Assembly: GCF_052180255.1 (NCBI RefSeq)
Contig: NZ_CP197466.1
Span: 372,001-436,000 of the forward strand
Length of the DNA stretch: 64,000 nt
Reading direction: 5' to 3'
Origin: Paenibacillus_AM sp052180255
Lineage (GTDB): Bacteria > Bacillota > Bacilli > Paenibacillales > NBRC-103111
Part shown: positions 8,829 through 18,332 of the stretch, one piece after another
Layout of the letters: every line of letters starts with the position of its first letter
Numbering within the stretch: the stretch's first letter is position 1
The notes under the pieces: model-generated
What the model was told of the DNA's origin: nothing
The model's database searches: none
The model's input: only the letters and a program-made list of their open reading frames with translations
Program-made: the position numbers and the translations under genes

Positions 8829-8996
8829 AGCCCTTTAAAGTTATTGAGGCGGATTCTCGACCTCTCAGTTTATTATGGGTTATGCACCGAATCTAAAACC
8901 TGACATGCTACATTGGGCCCATTGCGGAGCTCTTAAGAAAACTTGGTTAATCTGGTGCAAATGATTCGAATAGGTGATCATAAGTTGAATAATTTT

Positions 8997-10426
8997 ATGC
9001 TTACGGATATGAGCATTATTGAAGGCCAAGACAACTCCAGAGCTTTTTATTCCTTCTATGTTGGAATAGATATCGGTTCGGATTTCCATGTTGCTGCTTG
9101 CATTCCTTTTGAAAAATTCCGCAGTGAGAAGGAATGGAAACGCAGTAAAACAATGAAGTTTAACTCGGATAGCCAAGGAATTACAAAGTTTATCCATGCT
9201 TAGAAGATATTCAGGCACAATTCGGGTATAAACCCCAGGATTTCTTTATATTACTGGAGCCAACCGGTGGACATTATTCATATCTAGTAGTTCGAGTTTT
9301 TTTAGATCGCGGCTATTCTATATATCAGGTTGAAAATATAGCTGTAAAAGATTTTCGTGAACGCCAGCTAGGACTTAATGAAAAATCCGATGAAATTGAT
9401 GCTAGGATTATGGCCTATATGGGATGGCACAAAACCCTTCATCCTGATATGCGCTCGGTTCGAATAGTTCGTCCTGCAAGTGCAGAGCAGGTTTTATACC
9501 GCACATTAACTAGGGATCGCTGGTTACTTACTACTCAATTAACGAGACGTAAGAATCAAGTCCAGCAATTATTCTCTGTAACCAATCCTGAACTTAAACG
9601 AGCTTTTAAAAAAACAGGTGCGTTAAGTGTCCTCAAATTAGCTCTGAAGTATCCTACAGCTCAAGAAATGGCCAAGGTAACTCAGAATGAACTTAGGCAA
9701 ACTCTAATAACAATTGGTGCAAAAACTACTGCTACAAAAGCCTCAATAACCTTGGCAGAACTGTTACCCAACACATTAGCCTTGAACATTCCACACCTAG
9801 CTGAACGCCAAACTTGGCTTATTGAAGAAGCCTTGCGCATAGATGAAGCGATAAAAAGCATGGATAATCAGATAGCTTCCCTGCTTTATGGTGATAAAGA
9901 AAAAGGGTATAAACCTCATCCTTATACAAATATACTTATGTCCTTCCCTATCATGAGTGAATCTATGGCCTGTACATTTATCGGCGCTATTGGTGATATT
10001 GAACGTTTCTCAACATATTTAGAGCTTAAAAAGTACCTTGGTGTAGCCGCTGAGAATAAAATCTCGGGCACATCTGTTTTTAAGAGTAGGCAGACATACG
10101 AGGGTGTTAGAGATACTCGCAGAGTTCTATTCTTAATGACTTTGCTGTTAATATCCCCAAAAATAAGTGAAAATAGTTTTCGTGTTTACTATAAACGGTT
10201 AGTTGATCGAGGAATGGCGAAGAGAAAAGCAATAGGTCATGTATGCGGTAAGATAGCCCAAGTTTTATACTCATGCCTTAAAAACAACGAACCGTATGAT
10301 CCGTTCAAACACGCGAGCAAAATGGGAGTAATCCTTGATGGCGATAAAGTGAAATTAAAGATCCCATCTAATTTAGAAGTTTACGAACGTCAGGCAGATG
10401 AGTTAGCTGACGATGATGTCTTATAA
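8997..10426 (+). pseudogene. IS110-family DEDD transposase, frameshifted
   Basis: The N-terminal RuvC-like part begins with YVGIDIGSDFHVA, giving the first catalytic Asp. The frame stops at TAG 9201. One base restored in the T-run at 9199-9201 reads HA-LEDIQAQF straight into the rest: LLEPTGGHY (second acidic position), KSDEIDARI (third and fourth), and the C-terminal Tnp20 domain with the conserved serine in KISGTSVF. The repaired protein is about 475 aa. The start is uncertain (ATG 8961, 8997 or 9009). The enzyme is a site-specific recombinase guided by an RNA in this family. As read it is inactive, unless the missing base is a sequencing error or a programmed shift. Confidence 0.85.
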
Positions 10427-10460
10427 ACGACAGTATCTTACACTGCCTTAAATAAAACAT

Positions 10461-10530
10461 AAATAGCCCATTGCCCTGCAAATTGGAAATTAAGGAGCTT
10501 CCAAATAACGGTGATGGGCTATTTGAATTT
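10461..10530 (+). terminator. Large nested hairpin after the IS110 gene
   Basis: AAATAGCCCAT (10461-10471) pairs perfectly with ATGGGCTATTT (10514-10524). Inside it TTGGAA (10483-10488) pairs with TTCCAA (10499-10504). T-rich sequence follows. It may serve as terminator and mark the right end of the IS. Confidence 0.65.
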
Positions 10531-10597
10531 TTATAAGCACTACACTACATTAGACTGGAAATTATCAAGACCTTGATTGAGAAAAATTTATTAAAAC

Positions 10598-10647
10598 AAA
10601 GGGATTTACATATTACGCATAACTAATATGTAGATCCTTTAATTTTT
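10598..10647 (+). terminator. Second hairpin in the gap before the amidase gene
   Basis: AAAGGGATTTACATATT pairs with AATATGTAGATCCTTT with one bulge, followed by AATTTTT. The remainder of the gap 10648-10866 holds nothing I can identify apart from the amidase ribosome site. Confidence 0.6.
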
Positions 10648-10866
10648 CGGACTGAGGAAAAAAGCATTAATCGAGGATCTATCGTTACTCTAACGGGCGG
10701 ATTTCTTTAGTTACAACATTGACGTTCGGGAAAATACAAGCTCTACTGCGATGCCCAGCCGATACTATCTTATCTAATCAAACCTTCCCTATTCCTTTGG
10801 CAAGGCAGCATGTTATCATATTACTGTTGTCCGAAAATTTACCAGTACCGAGGGGGAACTTAATAT

Positions 10867-12339
10867 ATGAGCATCAACTTACAAGATTGGATTCAGGAAG
10901 CCGATTTGGCGAGCATGCAAAAGGCAATGTCTTCGGGTGAATGTACATCCGAAGCCCTCGTACTTGCATATATCGAACGCATTCATAGGTATAATCCTCT
11001 GATCAATGCAGTATTAGAGATCAATCCAGATGCACTTGAAATAGCAAGGAATCTTGACCTTGAGCGAAATACAACAGGTAGTAGAGGGCCGTTGCACGGA
11101 ATTCCAATCCTGCTCAAGGATAACATCGATACGCACGACCGAATGCATACGAGCGCTGGTTCAATCGCATTGGCTGAGTTGTTTGCTCCTGAAGATTCGT
11201 TCATAGCCGCAAAGCTTCGCGCTGCCGGCGCAGTTCTTCTAGGTAAGGCAAATATGACCGAGTGGTCGAATTTTATGTCCAACCGTATGCCGGCTGGATA
11301 CAGTTCCAGAGGCGGATATGTATTGAATCCATATGGACCTGGTAAGCACTTCGTCAGCGGGTCAAGTTCAGGTTCGGCTGCAGCCGTAACGGCAAACCTG
11401 GCAGCAGCAGCGATCGGAACAGAAACCGCGGGTTCGATTATTGGGCCGGCCAGCCAACATTTTCTCGTCGGTATAAAGCCTACTGTAGGGCTTGCGAGCC
11501 GCAGCGGTATTATCCCGATCTCCATAAGTCAGGATACACCAGGACCAATTTGCAGGACAGTCACTGATGCAGCGTCTCTACTCGGGGCAATCGTCGGGAT
11601 TGACGAAAACGATAAGGCAACATGGACTAGCCCGCATCGTACTTTTCATGATTACACAACTTATCTCGACCGAGACTTTCTGCGTAAAGCTCGTGTTGGG
11701 ATTCCCAGACATTACTATCGGTCGTTGGATGAAGAAAGACTTTCCATCATGGAATCTGCCATCGAAGTACTGCGTGAGCAAGGTGCTACAGTTATCGATC
11801 CTGTGGACCTCCATTTGGAGCAGCATCCATGGAACAATGATGTTATCTGCTACGAATTCAAAACAGGCCTGAATCGCTATTTATCGAATTTGAACTCAGA
11901 TATGCCCGTGCATTCTCTTCAAGAACTGATTGATTATAATCAGAAACACGCTGCATCCGCATTGAAGTTTGGCCAAGACAATCTGATTCGCTCGGAACAA
12001 AATGCGTTAAACGAGATAACCTATCAACTTAAACGTCAAGAATATAACCACCCGGCTGTAACGCAAGGGATTGACTATGCACTCGATCAACATGGCTTAG
12101 ATGCATTAATGTTACCCGGTGACATTGATGGCATGTATATTGCTGCCCGGTTAGGGTACCCCCTTATTACGGTGCCCGCCGGTTATTCAGCAAAAGGAAC
12201 AATTGATGCGGATGGCGATTCGACGCAGGGTCCATTTGGTGTTGTCTTTTCCGGGAGGGCTTTCAGTGAGCCCACGCTAATCAGCATTGCCTATAGTTTT
12301 GAGCAGGCAACACTTTTCCGTCGTCCGCCAAAGTACTAG
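10867..12339 (+). CDS. Amidase signature family enzyme
   Basis: 490 aa; ATG preceded by GAGGGGGAA. The Ser-cisSer-Lys triad is visible: Lys in LLKDNID (about residue 84), Ser in GSSSGSAAA (about 170) and the nucleophile region TAGSIIGP (about 195). Length and layout match free-standing amidases rather than GatA, and no gatC or gatB lies beside it. It hydrolyses an amide; the physiological substrate is unknown. Cytoplasmic, no signal peptide. It is the first intact gene after the mobile region and its codon use is more GC-rich than that of the genes before it. Confidence 0.9.
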   Translation: MSINLQDWIQEADLASMQKAMSSGECTSEALVLAYIERIHRYNPLINAVLEINPDALEIARNLDLERNTTGSRGPLHGIPILLKDNIDTHDRMHTSAGSIALAELFAPEDSFIAAKLRAAGAVLLGKANMTEWSNFMSNRMPAGYSSRGGYVLNPYGPGKHFVSGSSSGSAAAVTANLAAAAIGTETAGSIIGPASQHFLVGIKPTVGLASRSGIIPISISQDTPGPICRTVTDAASLLGAIVGIDENDKATWTSPHRTFHDYTTYLDRDFLRKARVGIPRHYYRSLDEERLSIMESAIEVLREQGATVIDPVDLHLEQHPWNNDVICYEFKTGLNRYLSNLNSDMPVHSLQELIDYNQKHAASALKFGQDNLIRSEQNALNEITYQLKRQEYNHPAVTQGIDYALDQHGLDALMLPGDIDGMYIAARLGYPLITVPAGYSAKGTIDADGDSTQGPFGVVFSGRAFSEPTLISIAYSFEQATLFRRPPKY

Positions 12340-12417
12340 ACTCACGGACGCCATTAAGCTAACCGGCAGTAATATTTAGGAACAACCTTATCTGAGCTTA
12401 CAAAGTAGAGGTATATT

Positions 12418-12882
12418 TTACTCTAGCGGATAATCATAGCGAATGAACCCCTTGTGATTGGCGACCTTGTCATAGAGCAAACGAGCTGTGGTATTGTCTT
12501 GACGAGTTTGCCAGTAGAATCGAGAAGCGTTATGTTCACGCGCCGATTTCGCGACCCGCTCTATGAGCGCGCGAGCTACCCCATGCCCCCGGGCAGCTTC
12601 GTCGACGAATAGATCTTGCAGGTAGCAGACATCTTCCATCCAGATAGCGCGATGGAATAGGTAGTGAGCTATACCGACCAAATTTCCTTGTAGGTGCGCG
12701 CCAAAACCATATATGCCATCGGCGTTCAGCAATCGGTGCCACACCTCATCATATGTTGAGTCGGGGAGCTCAGTCTCGTAAAAGGTTTTATAACCTCGAG
12801 CCAAGATGTTCCAGCGGTTACGGTCTTCTACTCTCAGTGGCACAATGTCAATCGAGATTTGTTTATTCGATCTTCCTACCAT
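12418..12882 (-). CDS. GNAT family N-acetyltransferase
   Basis: 154 aa. The acetyl-CoA binding loop RGHGVARAL (Q/RxxGxG/A) is at about residues 95-103, after the strand LQDLFVDE. The C-terminal YWQTRQDNTTARLLYD matches motif B of the fold, where the Tyr usually acts as general acid. Transfers acetyl from acetyl-CoA to an amine; substrate unknown. It is convergent with the amidase gene and separated from it by 78 bp. Confidence 0.85.
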   Translation of the reverse strand: MVGRSNKQISIDIVPLRVEDRNRWNILARGYKTFYETELPDSTYDEVWHRLLNADGIYGFGAHLQGNLVGIAHYLFHRAIWMEDVCYLQDLFVDEAARGHGVARALIERVAKSAREHNASRFYWQTRQDNTTARLLYDKVANHKGFIRYDYPLE

Positions 12883-13207
12883 TTTGGATCATCCTTTCAA
12901 TTATAATAAGAGTAACAAAGGTTAGTATAAATAAATTATATTGGCTTATTGGTATATGATATAGAACCAATACAAAAATCTTTCATTAGACCAATTTGTA
13001 ATGAGAAACGTAACACAAAGATCATAGACCATTACGTTAACGGATTACGATAGTTGAATGTTAACCACAACAGCGGCCAGTCTAGGCCTTTATTTTCATC
13101 GTCTATACATTCATAGACAAAAAAAGCCCAGGCATCGTACGCGTGAGCTTTGATCTACAGGATGTCGCCGGATTACGCTACAATTATGTGCAAAATTTGG
13201 CTCCCGA
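12883..13207. other. Intergenic gap
   Basis: AT-rich sequence with the presumed promoter of the acetyltransferase gene. A short hairpin GTCTAT/ATAGAC lies near 13101-13118 with no T-run on the correct side. I see no gene here. Confidence 0.5.
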
Positions 13208-14092
13208 TCAGTCCCGGCCCGCCTCGTAAAGCTTCTGCGCCACCATGGCCGGCCTTGTGCGCGTATCCGTAAAGTGATCCCCGTCGCCGACGGTCAGGCG
13301 GAATAGACCGAGCCGTGAGGACATATGCGGATTCCAGCCGAAGCCCTCTCCTTGTGGCAATACGTTGTCTTGGTAGAAATAGACATAACTTTTGGGCGTA
13401 GGCAGTGTATAGAACGCTTTAAGATCCAGTTTCTCGAAAAGTGGTTTCGCCGGTTCCGGACTGACACTTGTATAAAACCGTTTGGCTTCCTCCAAGGTTG
13501 CCGTATTGACGAACAAATCCCGAAACAGCGGAAACGGAAGCATGATTGTATCGTCCTTCGATACGGCTCTTAGCTGCTCGAAGCCCTGCCTCGTTTGAGG
13601 CGGTAACTCGTCGGCAACCGACTCACCGTCTTTCAGTACGAACGCGTCCCAGAATACGAGGCGCTTGATGCGGTCCGGTACCTGTTCGACAACCTTCTGG
13701 ATGACGGATCCACCGAAGCTGTGCCCAACGAGAACGATGTCGCGTAGGTTCTGCTTCGTTATAAAGTCGACGACGGACCTTGTGATCATCGCATGTGTGA
13801 CATTTTTATTCGGATCTGTGCCGTGACCTGCGTATTCCGGCGCATAGACGGCATGCCCTTGACTGCGCAGCACCGCAGCTATGCCGTCCCAAAAGTGGGC
13901 GTCGGCCCAAGAGCCATGCACAAGCACGAATGTAAGCCGCTGCTGCTCAGGCAGACAATAGCTTTCGTCCGATTCAATGGCGCTACGCCACCAGAGCCAT
14001 CCGCCTTCGGTATATGGGGAATAATACCCGCGGGGAGCAAACCTGTAATCGGAATATGGGAATTGATGAATTTCAGGACGATAAGGAAACAT
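13208..14092 (-). CDS. Alpha/beta hydrolase with aromatic-rich N-terminal tail
   Basis: 294 aa. The hydrolase core begins near residue 53 (FVLVHGSWADAHFW, oxyanion HG). The nucleophile elbow is GHSFGG (about 123-128), an acid is likely in the FWDAF region or a later loop, and the catalytic His is in GDGDHF near the end. It resembles the salicylate esterase/hydroxynitrile lyase branch. Residues 1-45 are extra and rich in Tyr, Pro and Phe (PYRPEIHQFPYSDYRF), unusual for the family and reminiscent of spore-surface proteins. Divergent from the MerR gene 88 bp away, which may control it. Confidence 0.85.
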   Translation of the reverse strand: MFPYRPEIHQFPYSDYRFAPRGYYSPYTEGGWLWWRSAIESDESYCLPEQQRLTFVLVHGSWADAHFWDGIAAVLRSQGHAVYAPEYAGHGTDPNKNVTHAMITRSVVDFITKQNLRDIVLVGHSFGGSVIQKVVEQVPDRIKRLVFWDAFVLKDGESVADELPPQTRQGFEQLRAVSKDDTIMLPFPLFRDLFVNTATLEEAKRFYTSVSPEPAKPLFEKLDLKAFYTLPTPKSYVYFYQDNVLPQGEGFGWNPHMSSRLGLFRLTVGDGDHFTDTRTRPAMVAQKLYEAGRD

Positions 14093-14180
14093 GTTAAAGC
14101 ACCTCTCAAAATGACATATATCAGCTTATGCCCAATGCGTTTGAGAAGTACCTGTATGCAACAATGATAAGGAGAGTATC

Positions 14181-14975
14181 ATGTACACAATTGGACAAGT
14201 CGCTAAATTCTTAGGTGTATCTAGAGATACCTTGAAATTTTATGAAGAAAAGGAATTAGTTAAGCCTCAGCAAAATACGGAGAATGGATATCGAGAATAT
14301 AACCATTTTGATATCTATGATATAACAACAGTAAATTTCTATAGAGAAATGGATATTGAAATTAAAAAAATCCAGGAACTAAGAAAAGGTAAGAGTATAG
14401 AAGAAATACAATCATTATTAGAAGAGAAAGAACAAGCAGTGTTAGAGGAAATTGAATATAAAAAACAACTTTTAAAAAAACTACAGATCGTCAAAGAAGA
14501 TTGCGAAAAAATAAAACTATTCTTAGGAAAATACATAGTAAAAGAAATGAAGCCGTTAGAAATAAAAGGAGAAATCGATCATTTCACTGCGTATGATGAA
14601 TATGAAACTCTACAAGAGAACACAGACAGCTTAAAAAAAGCAGTAACTCTAACATCTTTAACAAGAGTCATAAGTTTTAATGAAGAAGGTATGATAGGAA
14701 ATAAGTTTATCATTGCAAAAAAATTGGAAGACTTCGATGGAGAAATAGAAGGTGAAATTTTATCTCATCCAAAATGTATGTATACCGTTATTGAAGATGG
14801 AAGATGGTCAACAGGTGGAAAAAATATTGATCGTAACGTGGAAGCTAGTTTAAGGAAAGTAGCAATAGACGAAGGGTATGAACTTTTAGGGCTAGTTTAT
14901 ATCAATCTATTACTTACCACTTATGAAGATGATCTCGAACGTGTGTTTTTCGAAATGTATGCACCTATAAAATAA
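14181..14975 (+). CDS. MerR-family regulator with GyrI-like effector domain
   Basis: 264 aa; AAGGAGAG is just upstream of the ATG. The N-terminal winged helix is typical (IGQVAKFLGVSRDTLKFYEE, NGYREY). A coiled dimerisation helix covers about 75-115. The C-terminal 150 residues resemble the GyrI/BmrR ligand-binding fold. Such regulators sense hydrophobic compounds and activate from promoters with long spacers. Candidate targets are the divergent hydrolase and the CPBP/serine hydrolase pair downstream. More AT-rich than its left neighbour. Confidence 0.85.
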   Translation: MYTIGQVAKFLGVSRDTLKFYEEKELVKPQQNTENGYREYNHFDIYDITTVNFYREMDIEIKKIQELRKGKSIEEIQSLLEEKEQAVLEEIEYKKQLLKKLQIVKEDCEKIKLFLGKYIVKEMKPLEIKGEIDHFTAYDEYETLQENTDSLKKAVTLTSLTRVISFNEEGMIGNKFIIAKKLEDFDGEIEGEILSHPKCMYTVIEDGRWSTGGKNIDRNVEASLRKVAIDEGYELLGLVYINLLLTTYEDDLERVFFEMYAPIK

Positions 14976-15077
14976 TGCAGACCTGTATTGACCTGTGAGT
15001 AACCCCTAGGTTTAAGCTAAAGTTATTCGTAAATATGATCGTATTTACGAAATACTTAGTTGAAGCGGGGATTATGC

Positions 15078-15902
15078 ATGAATAAAGAAAAGAAACTAAA
15101 AAAACCAGTAGCAAGTTTTATTGTCCTAACCAATATCATTTTTTGGCCACTTTTTTGTCTTGTAGGAGCCATAAAGATGTTAGGATTGCCTGCATGGCTC
15201 TTTGATGTCATGTTTATTATATCGGCTTGGTCCTCAACCTTTGCTTTTGCAATACTATTTAAAAGGATCTATCCGGGGCAGAGTTTTATACAATTTGTAA
15301 AAGATAAATTCAAGAATAAACTTAAATTTTCTGTCATGCTTACTGTGAGTATGATTCAAACTTTCCTATTTTTGATGATTTTGTTTCTCGCAACTAAAAA
15401 TAGTGAAGTAGACTCTATTTTTACTGTTTCTTCATGGGGAATGCTGATCTATTTCTTTTTTAAAAACTTTCTTGCAGGGCCACTAGGAGAAGAAATAGGG
15501 TGGAGAGGCTTCGCTCAAATTGAGCTCCAAAAGAAGCATTCGCCATTAAAAGCTTCGATCATCATAGGATTTTGGTGGGGGATGTGGCATCTACCCATAT
15601 GGTTTACTACAGGGCTTGTGGGCATTGATCTAATCAAATATATTCTATTCTTTATGATTTCAATCCTATCCATTAAGATCGTCATGACAGCATTTTATAA
15701 CTTAAATCAGAATTTAATCATCCCAATCATCATCCACCAATTCTTTAATTTTTTTATTGGCATAATAAACGGAAACTTAATCGATTTAATCATGTATAGC
15801 GCAATTTTGTATTCTGTGGCAGCCGTTTTACTTATCGTTTTAAATCCAAAGAAAGTATTGTATGGAAAGGAAGATACAAACATTGTGAGGAGTGGGATCT
15901 GA
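15078..15902 (+). CDS. CPBP (CAAX/Abi) family intramembrane metalloprotease
   Basis: About 274 aa from ATG 15078, which has GGGG 8 bp upstream; a TTG at 15060 in the same frame has none. Seven to eight hydrophobic helices. The conserved motifs are GPLGEEIGWRGFAQ (EExxxR), MWHLPIWF and HQFFNF, which supply the metal ligands. Family roles include prenyl-protein cleavage and bacteriocin self-immunity. Its stop overlaps the next start by one base (TGATG), so both are translated together. Confidence 0.9.
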   Translation: MNKEKKLKKPVASFIVLTNIIFWPLFCLVGAIKMLGLPAWLFDVMFIISAWSSTFAFAILFKRIYPGQSFIQFVKDKFKNKLKFSVMLTVSMIQTFLFLMILFLATKNSEVDSIFTVSSWGMLIYFFFKNFLAGPLGEEIGWRGFAQIELQKKHSPLKASIIIGFWWGMWHLPIWFTTGLVGIDLIKYILFFMISILSIKIVMTAFYNLNQNLIIPIIIHQFFNFFIGIINGNLIDLIMYSAILYSVAAVLLIVLNPKKVLYGKEDTNIVRSGI

Positions 15903-17176
15903 TGCAATCAAGTAGTTTGAAACTAGAAGCATATATTAACAAATATCTGGAATTGTGGGACTTTTACGGTGTTATTCAAGTCACCTGCAAAGGTGAAGTT
16001 CTTTTTGAAAACGCATACGGCTATGCAAGTATTGAATTTGGAATTAAAAATGAAATAAATTCATGCTTCTCAATCGCTTCCATATCAAAACAGTTTACTG
16101 CCTTTGCGATTATGCTCCTATATGACAAGAAAATGCTGGACATAGATAAATGTGCACAATTTTACCTCCCTGCGGATATGAAGATTGACGAGTCGATTAC
16201 TGTCCATCATTTACTATCGCATACTTCTGGATTATATAATTTTTATAATTTTGAGAATGATTTTTTTGCTGGTTACAACAGAATGGATTATTCGCGAAGC
16301 GATTTCTTCCGGCAGTGTATCAATAAAAAGCCTATAAATCCACCGGGCACGGCATATGATTACAATAACTCAAACTATAATTTGCTAGCATGGATTATAG
16401 AAAATGTTTCAGGAGAGAAGTATGAAGATTATATTCGAAACAACATCTTTCTGCCCTTGAATATGATGAACAGCGATGTTGATGACGGCTGTAAACCTAT
16501 TAAAAAAAGATCATGTAATTATACAAAAGATTTTGATACAACCATCAAAAGTCCGTATTATAACGAGAAATTTAGCATCGGTGCAGGTGCCATCATTTCA
16601 AACTGCGATGATTTGTTCAAATGGTACACCTGTTTGCGGGATCGCAAAATCCTATCTCAAGAAACGTACATTAGATTTTTCAAAGTGAACAAAAACAATT
16701 ACTGCTATGGACTGGAGCATCATCATATTTACGGCACAGATAGATATTCCCACGGGGGAGATCATCTTGGGGTAAGCACCTATATGCAGGATTATTTTGA
16801 TGAAGATATATGTGTCATCATTCTTTCAAATAACGAGGCTATCAATCAGTATAGACTGGGCAATGCAATTTCAGATATTTTGCATCAAGTTGATGTAGAT
16901 GTTCCGACAAAACGTGAAGAGTTTCCCATCAACGAAAACAAGCTTAAAGAGTATTGCGGAACCTACTTGAAAGATAAGATACATGTAGAACTTATTAATG
17001 GAAAATTATATTTTACGAGATTTATAGGAAATCTTCATATTGAGATCTACCCGGTAGGTGAAGGGAGATTTGCTCGCAGACATTCTGACCAGATCCATCC
17101 GTACAGCATTGCTGAGAACGAACACGGCAAGATGACATTTTTCGGATATATCAAGGATGACCCCGCAATCAAGTAG
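15902..17176 (+). CDS. Serine hydrolase of the beta-lactamase/penicillin-binding superfamily
   Basis: 424 aa, coupled to the CPBP protease gene by a TGATG overlap. The active-site motifs are SISK (SxxK, near residue 60), YNN in DYNNSNYN (YxN) and HGGDH (HxG). There is no signal peptide, so it is either cytoplasmic or exported by an unusual route. The C-terminal about 90 residues form a separate beta-rich domain. Such enzymes are esterases or peptidases; the substrate is not evident. Confidence 0.9.
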   Translation: MQSSSLKLEAYINKYLELWDFYGVIQVTCKGEVLFENAYGYASIEFGIKNEINSCFSIASISKQFTAFAIMLLYDKKMLDIDKCAQFYLPADMKIDESITVHHLLSHTSGLYNFYNFENDFFAGYNRMDYSRSDFFRQCINKKPINPPGTAYDYNNSNYNLLAWIIENVSGEKYEDYIRNNIFLPLNMMNSDVDDGCKPIKKRSCNYTKDFDTTIKSPYYNEKFSIGAGAIISNCDDLFKWYTCLRDRKILSQETYIRFFKVNKNNYCYGLEHHHIYGTDRYSHGGDHLGVSTYMQDYFDEDICVIILSNNEAINQYRLGNAISDILHQVDVDVPTKREEFPINENKLKEYCGTYLKDKIHVELINGKLYFTRFIGNLHIEIYPVGEGRFARRHSDQIHPYSIAENEHGKMTFFGYIKDDPAIK

Positions 17177-17225
17177 TTTGGGCGCTACGAATCAGTGAAA
17201 ATACAATAGATATAAATGAAATAAG

Positions 17226-17250
17226 CACACGGAGCTTCGTGTGTTTTTTT
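17226..17250 (+). terminator. Rho-independent terminator
   Basis: CACACG, loop GAGCTT, CGTGTG, then seven T; it ends the CPBP/serine hydrolase operon. Confidence 0.9.
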
Positions 17251-17311
17251 GTTATGAAGAGGGAGAGAGTGTTCCTCGAGCATCGGAGAAGATTTGTTAT
17301 AATCGTCTTTT

Positions 17312-17344
17312 GACCAGTTATCGTGCGAAAACGACCGATTATCG
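17312..17344 (+). promoter_or_regulatory. Pair of 12-bp direct repeats, possible LytTR binding site
   Basis: GACCAGTTATCG (17312-17323) and GACCGATTATCG (17333-17344) agree at 10 of 12 bases with 21-bp spacing, two helical turns. LytTR proteins bind such direct repeats, and this lies 65 bp before the LytTR gene. The match to the published LytTR consensus is only partial. Confidence 0.4.
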
Positions 17345-17408
17345 AAAATCCATTTACAGCAGGTTGGATCCTTTTTATATTTAGATCGAGTGAAAGGGTT
17401 GTGATGAT

Positions 17409-17849
17409 GTGAAATTTGAAGTGTCGATTGATCCAGCTTATAAAGAGCCGAAGGTTATCATTCTAACGGATAAAATGACAGATGAGATCTCTGATCTGAT
17501 GAGGCGACTTTCGGAAACCTATACGGATGCATTAGCTGTATTTTCAGATCGAGGTGTTGAAATTGTCGAATGTAAAAATATCATTAGAATCTATGCGGAG
17601 AAACAGAAGGTATTTCTCCAAACGGCTAGCGGTATCTACACCGTTCGTTCAAGGTTATATGAATTGGAAGAGAAACTAAACAATCAATTTTTCGTTCGTA
17701 TTTCAAACTCCGAGATCGTTAACATGAAGATGATTACGAATATGGATATTAGTATGACAGGAACAATTGGCGTGCTCTTAAGAGGGAATATCAGAACGTA
17801 TGCTTCCAGGCGCTACGTGTCAAAAATTAAGAAACTATTCGTAATATGA
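17409..17849 (+). CDS. LytTR-domain DNA-binding regulator
   Basis: 146 aa, GTG start after GAAAGGG. The C-terminal 100 residues are a LytTR domain (IIRIYAEKQKVFLQT, RISNSEIVNMKMI, ASRRYV). There is no receiver domain. Short LytTR proteins of this type are paired with a DUF3021 membrane protein that is thought to hold them inactive. The next three genes follow within 12 bp each, so this is a regulator plus transporter operon and probably self-regulated. Confidence 0.9.
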   Translation: MKFEVSIDPAYKEPKVIILTDKMTDEISDLMRRLSETYTDALAVFSDRGVEIVECKNIIRIYAEKQKVFLQTASGIYTVRSRLYELEEKLNNQFFVRISNSEIVNMKMITNMDISMTGTIGVLLRGNIRTYASRRYVSKIKKLFVI

Positions 17850-17861
17850 GGTGAAAACATC

Positions 17862-18332
17862 GTGAAAAATGTAATGAGTCGGGTTGTTGGTGGTTTTGTC
17901 ATCGGCGTGATTATCGGACAAATCGTACAGATCCTTATTTCGCTCCGATTCGGACAAGGTAACTATATGCCAGTTATCGATCATTTTCGCTCTTTCTTTG
18001 TGAGTGAGATGACCGCTGTTATCGTGCAAATCCTGTTAACAGGGATTATAGGTATCACATTCGCTACAAGTTCACTTATTTTTGACATTGTGAAGTGGAG
18101 CCTACTGAAACAGTATCTCGTTCACTTTTGCATAACAGCACTTATATGGGTACCGATTGTGATGCTGCTTTGGATGCCAAAAACGTCTATCAGTACACTG
18201 ATTTTTTTCATTAATTTCTTAGGTACGTATGTGATCACGTGGGTGATTCAATACATGATTTCCAAAAATGATATTAAACAAATTAATGCTGCGATTAAGT
18301 CCAAGCAATTAGAAGGGAGAAGTGATGATTAA
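17862..18332 (+). CDS. DUF3021 family membrane protein
   Basis: 156 aa, GTG start after GAGGTG. Four membrane helices are predicted by eye (about 8-26, 50-68, 83-103, 108-130) and a charged C-terminal tail follows. DUF3021 proteins are almost always encoded beside a LytTR regulator, as here, and act as its membrane-bound partner. The stop is directly followed by the ATG of the ABC ATPase gene. Confidence 0.85.
   Translation: MKNVMSRVVGGFVIGVIIGQIVQILISLRFGQGNYMPVIDHFRSFFVSEMTAVIVQILLTGIIGITFATSSLIFDIVKWSLLKQYLVHFCITALIWVPIVMLLWMPKTSISTLIFFINFLGTYVITWVIQYMISKNDIKQINAAIKSKQLEGRSDD

Noticed and set aside
7274..10543. TAAGCACTACA direct repeats as IS target duplication
   Set aside because: An 11-bp match is expected by chance at this distance, and IS110 elements do not make such duplications.
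10983..11525. Antisense gene inside the amidase gene
   Set aside because: Open only because of the codon structure of the amidase; no ribosome site or recognisable domain.
12536..12742. Arg-rich minus-strand frame inside the acetyltransferase gene
   Set aside because: Alternative frame of a clear GNAT gene, no start signal.
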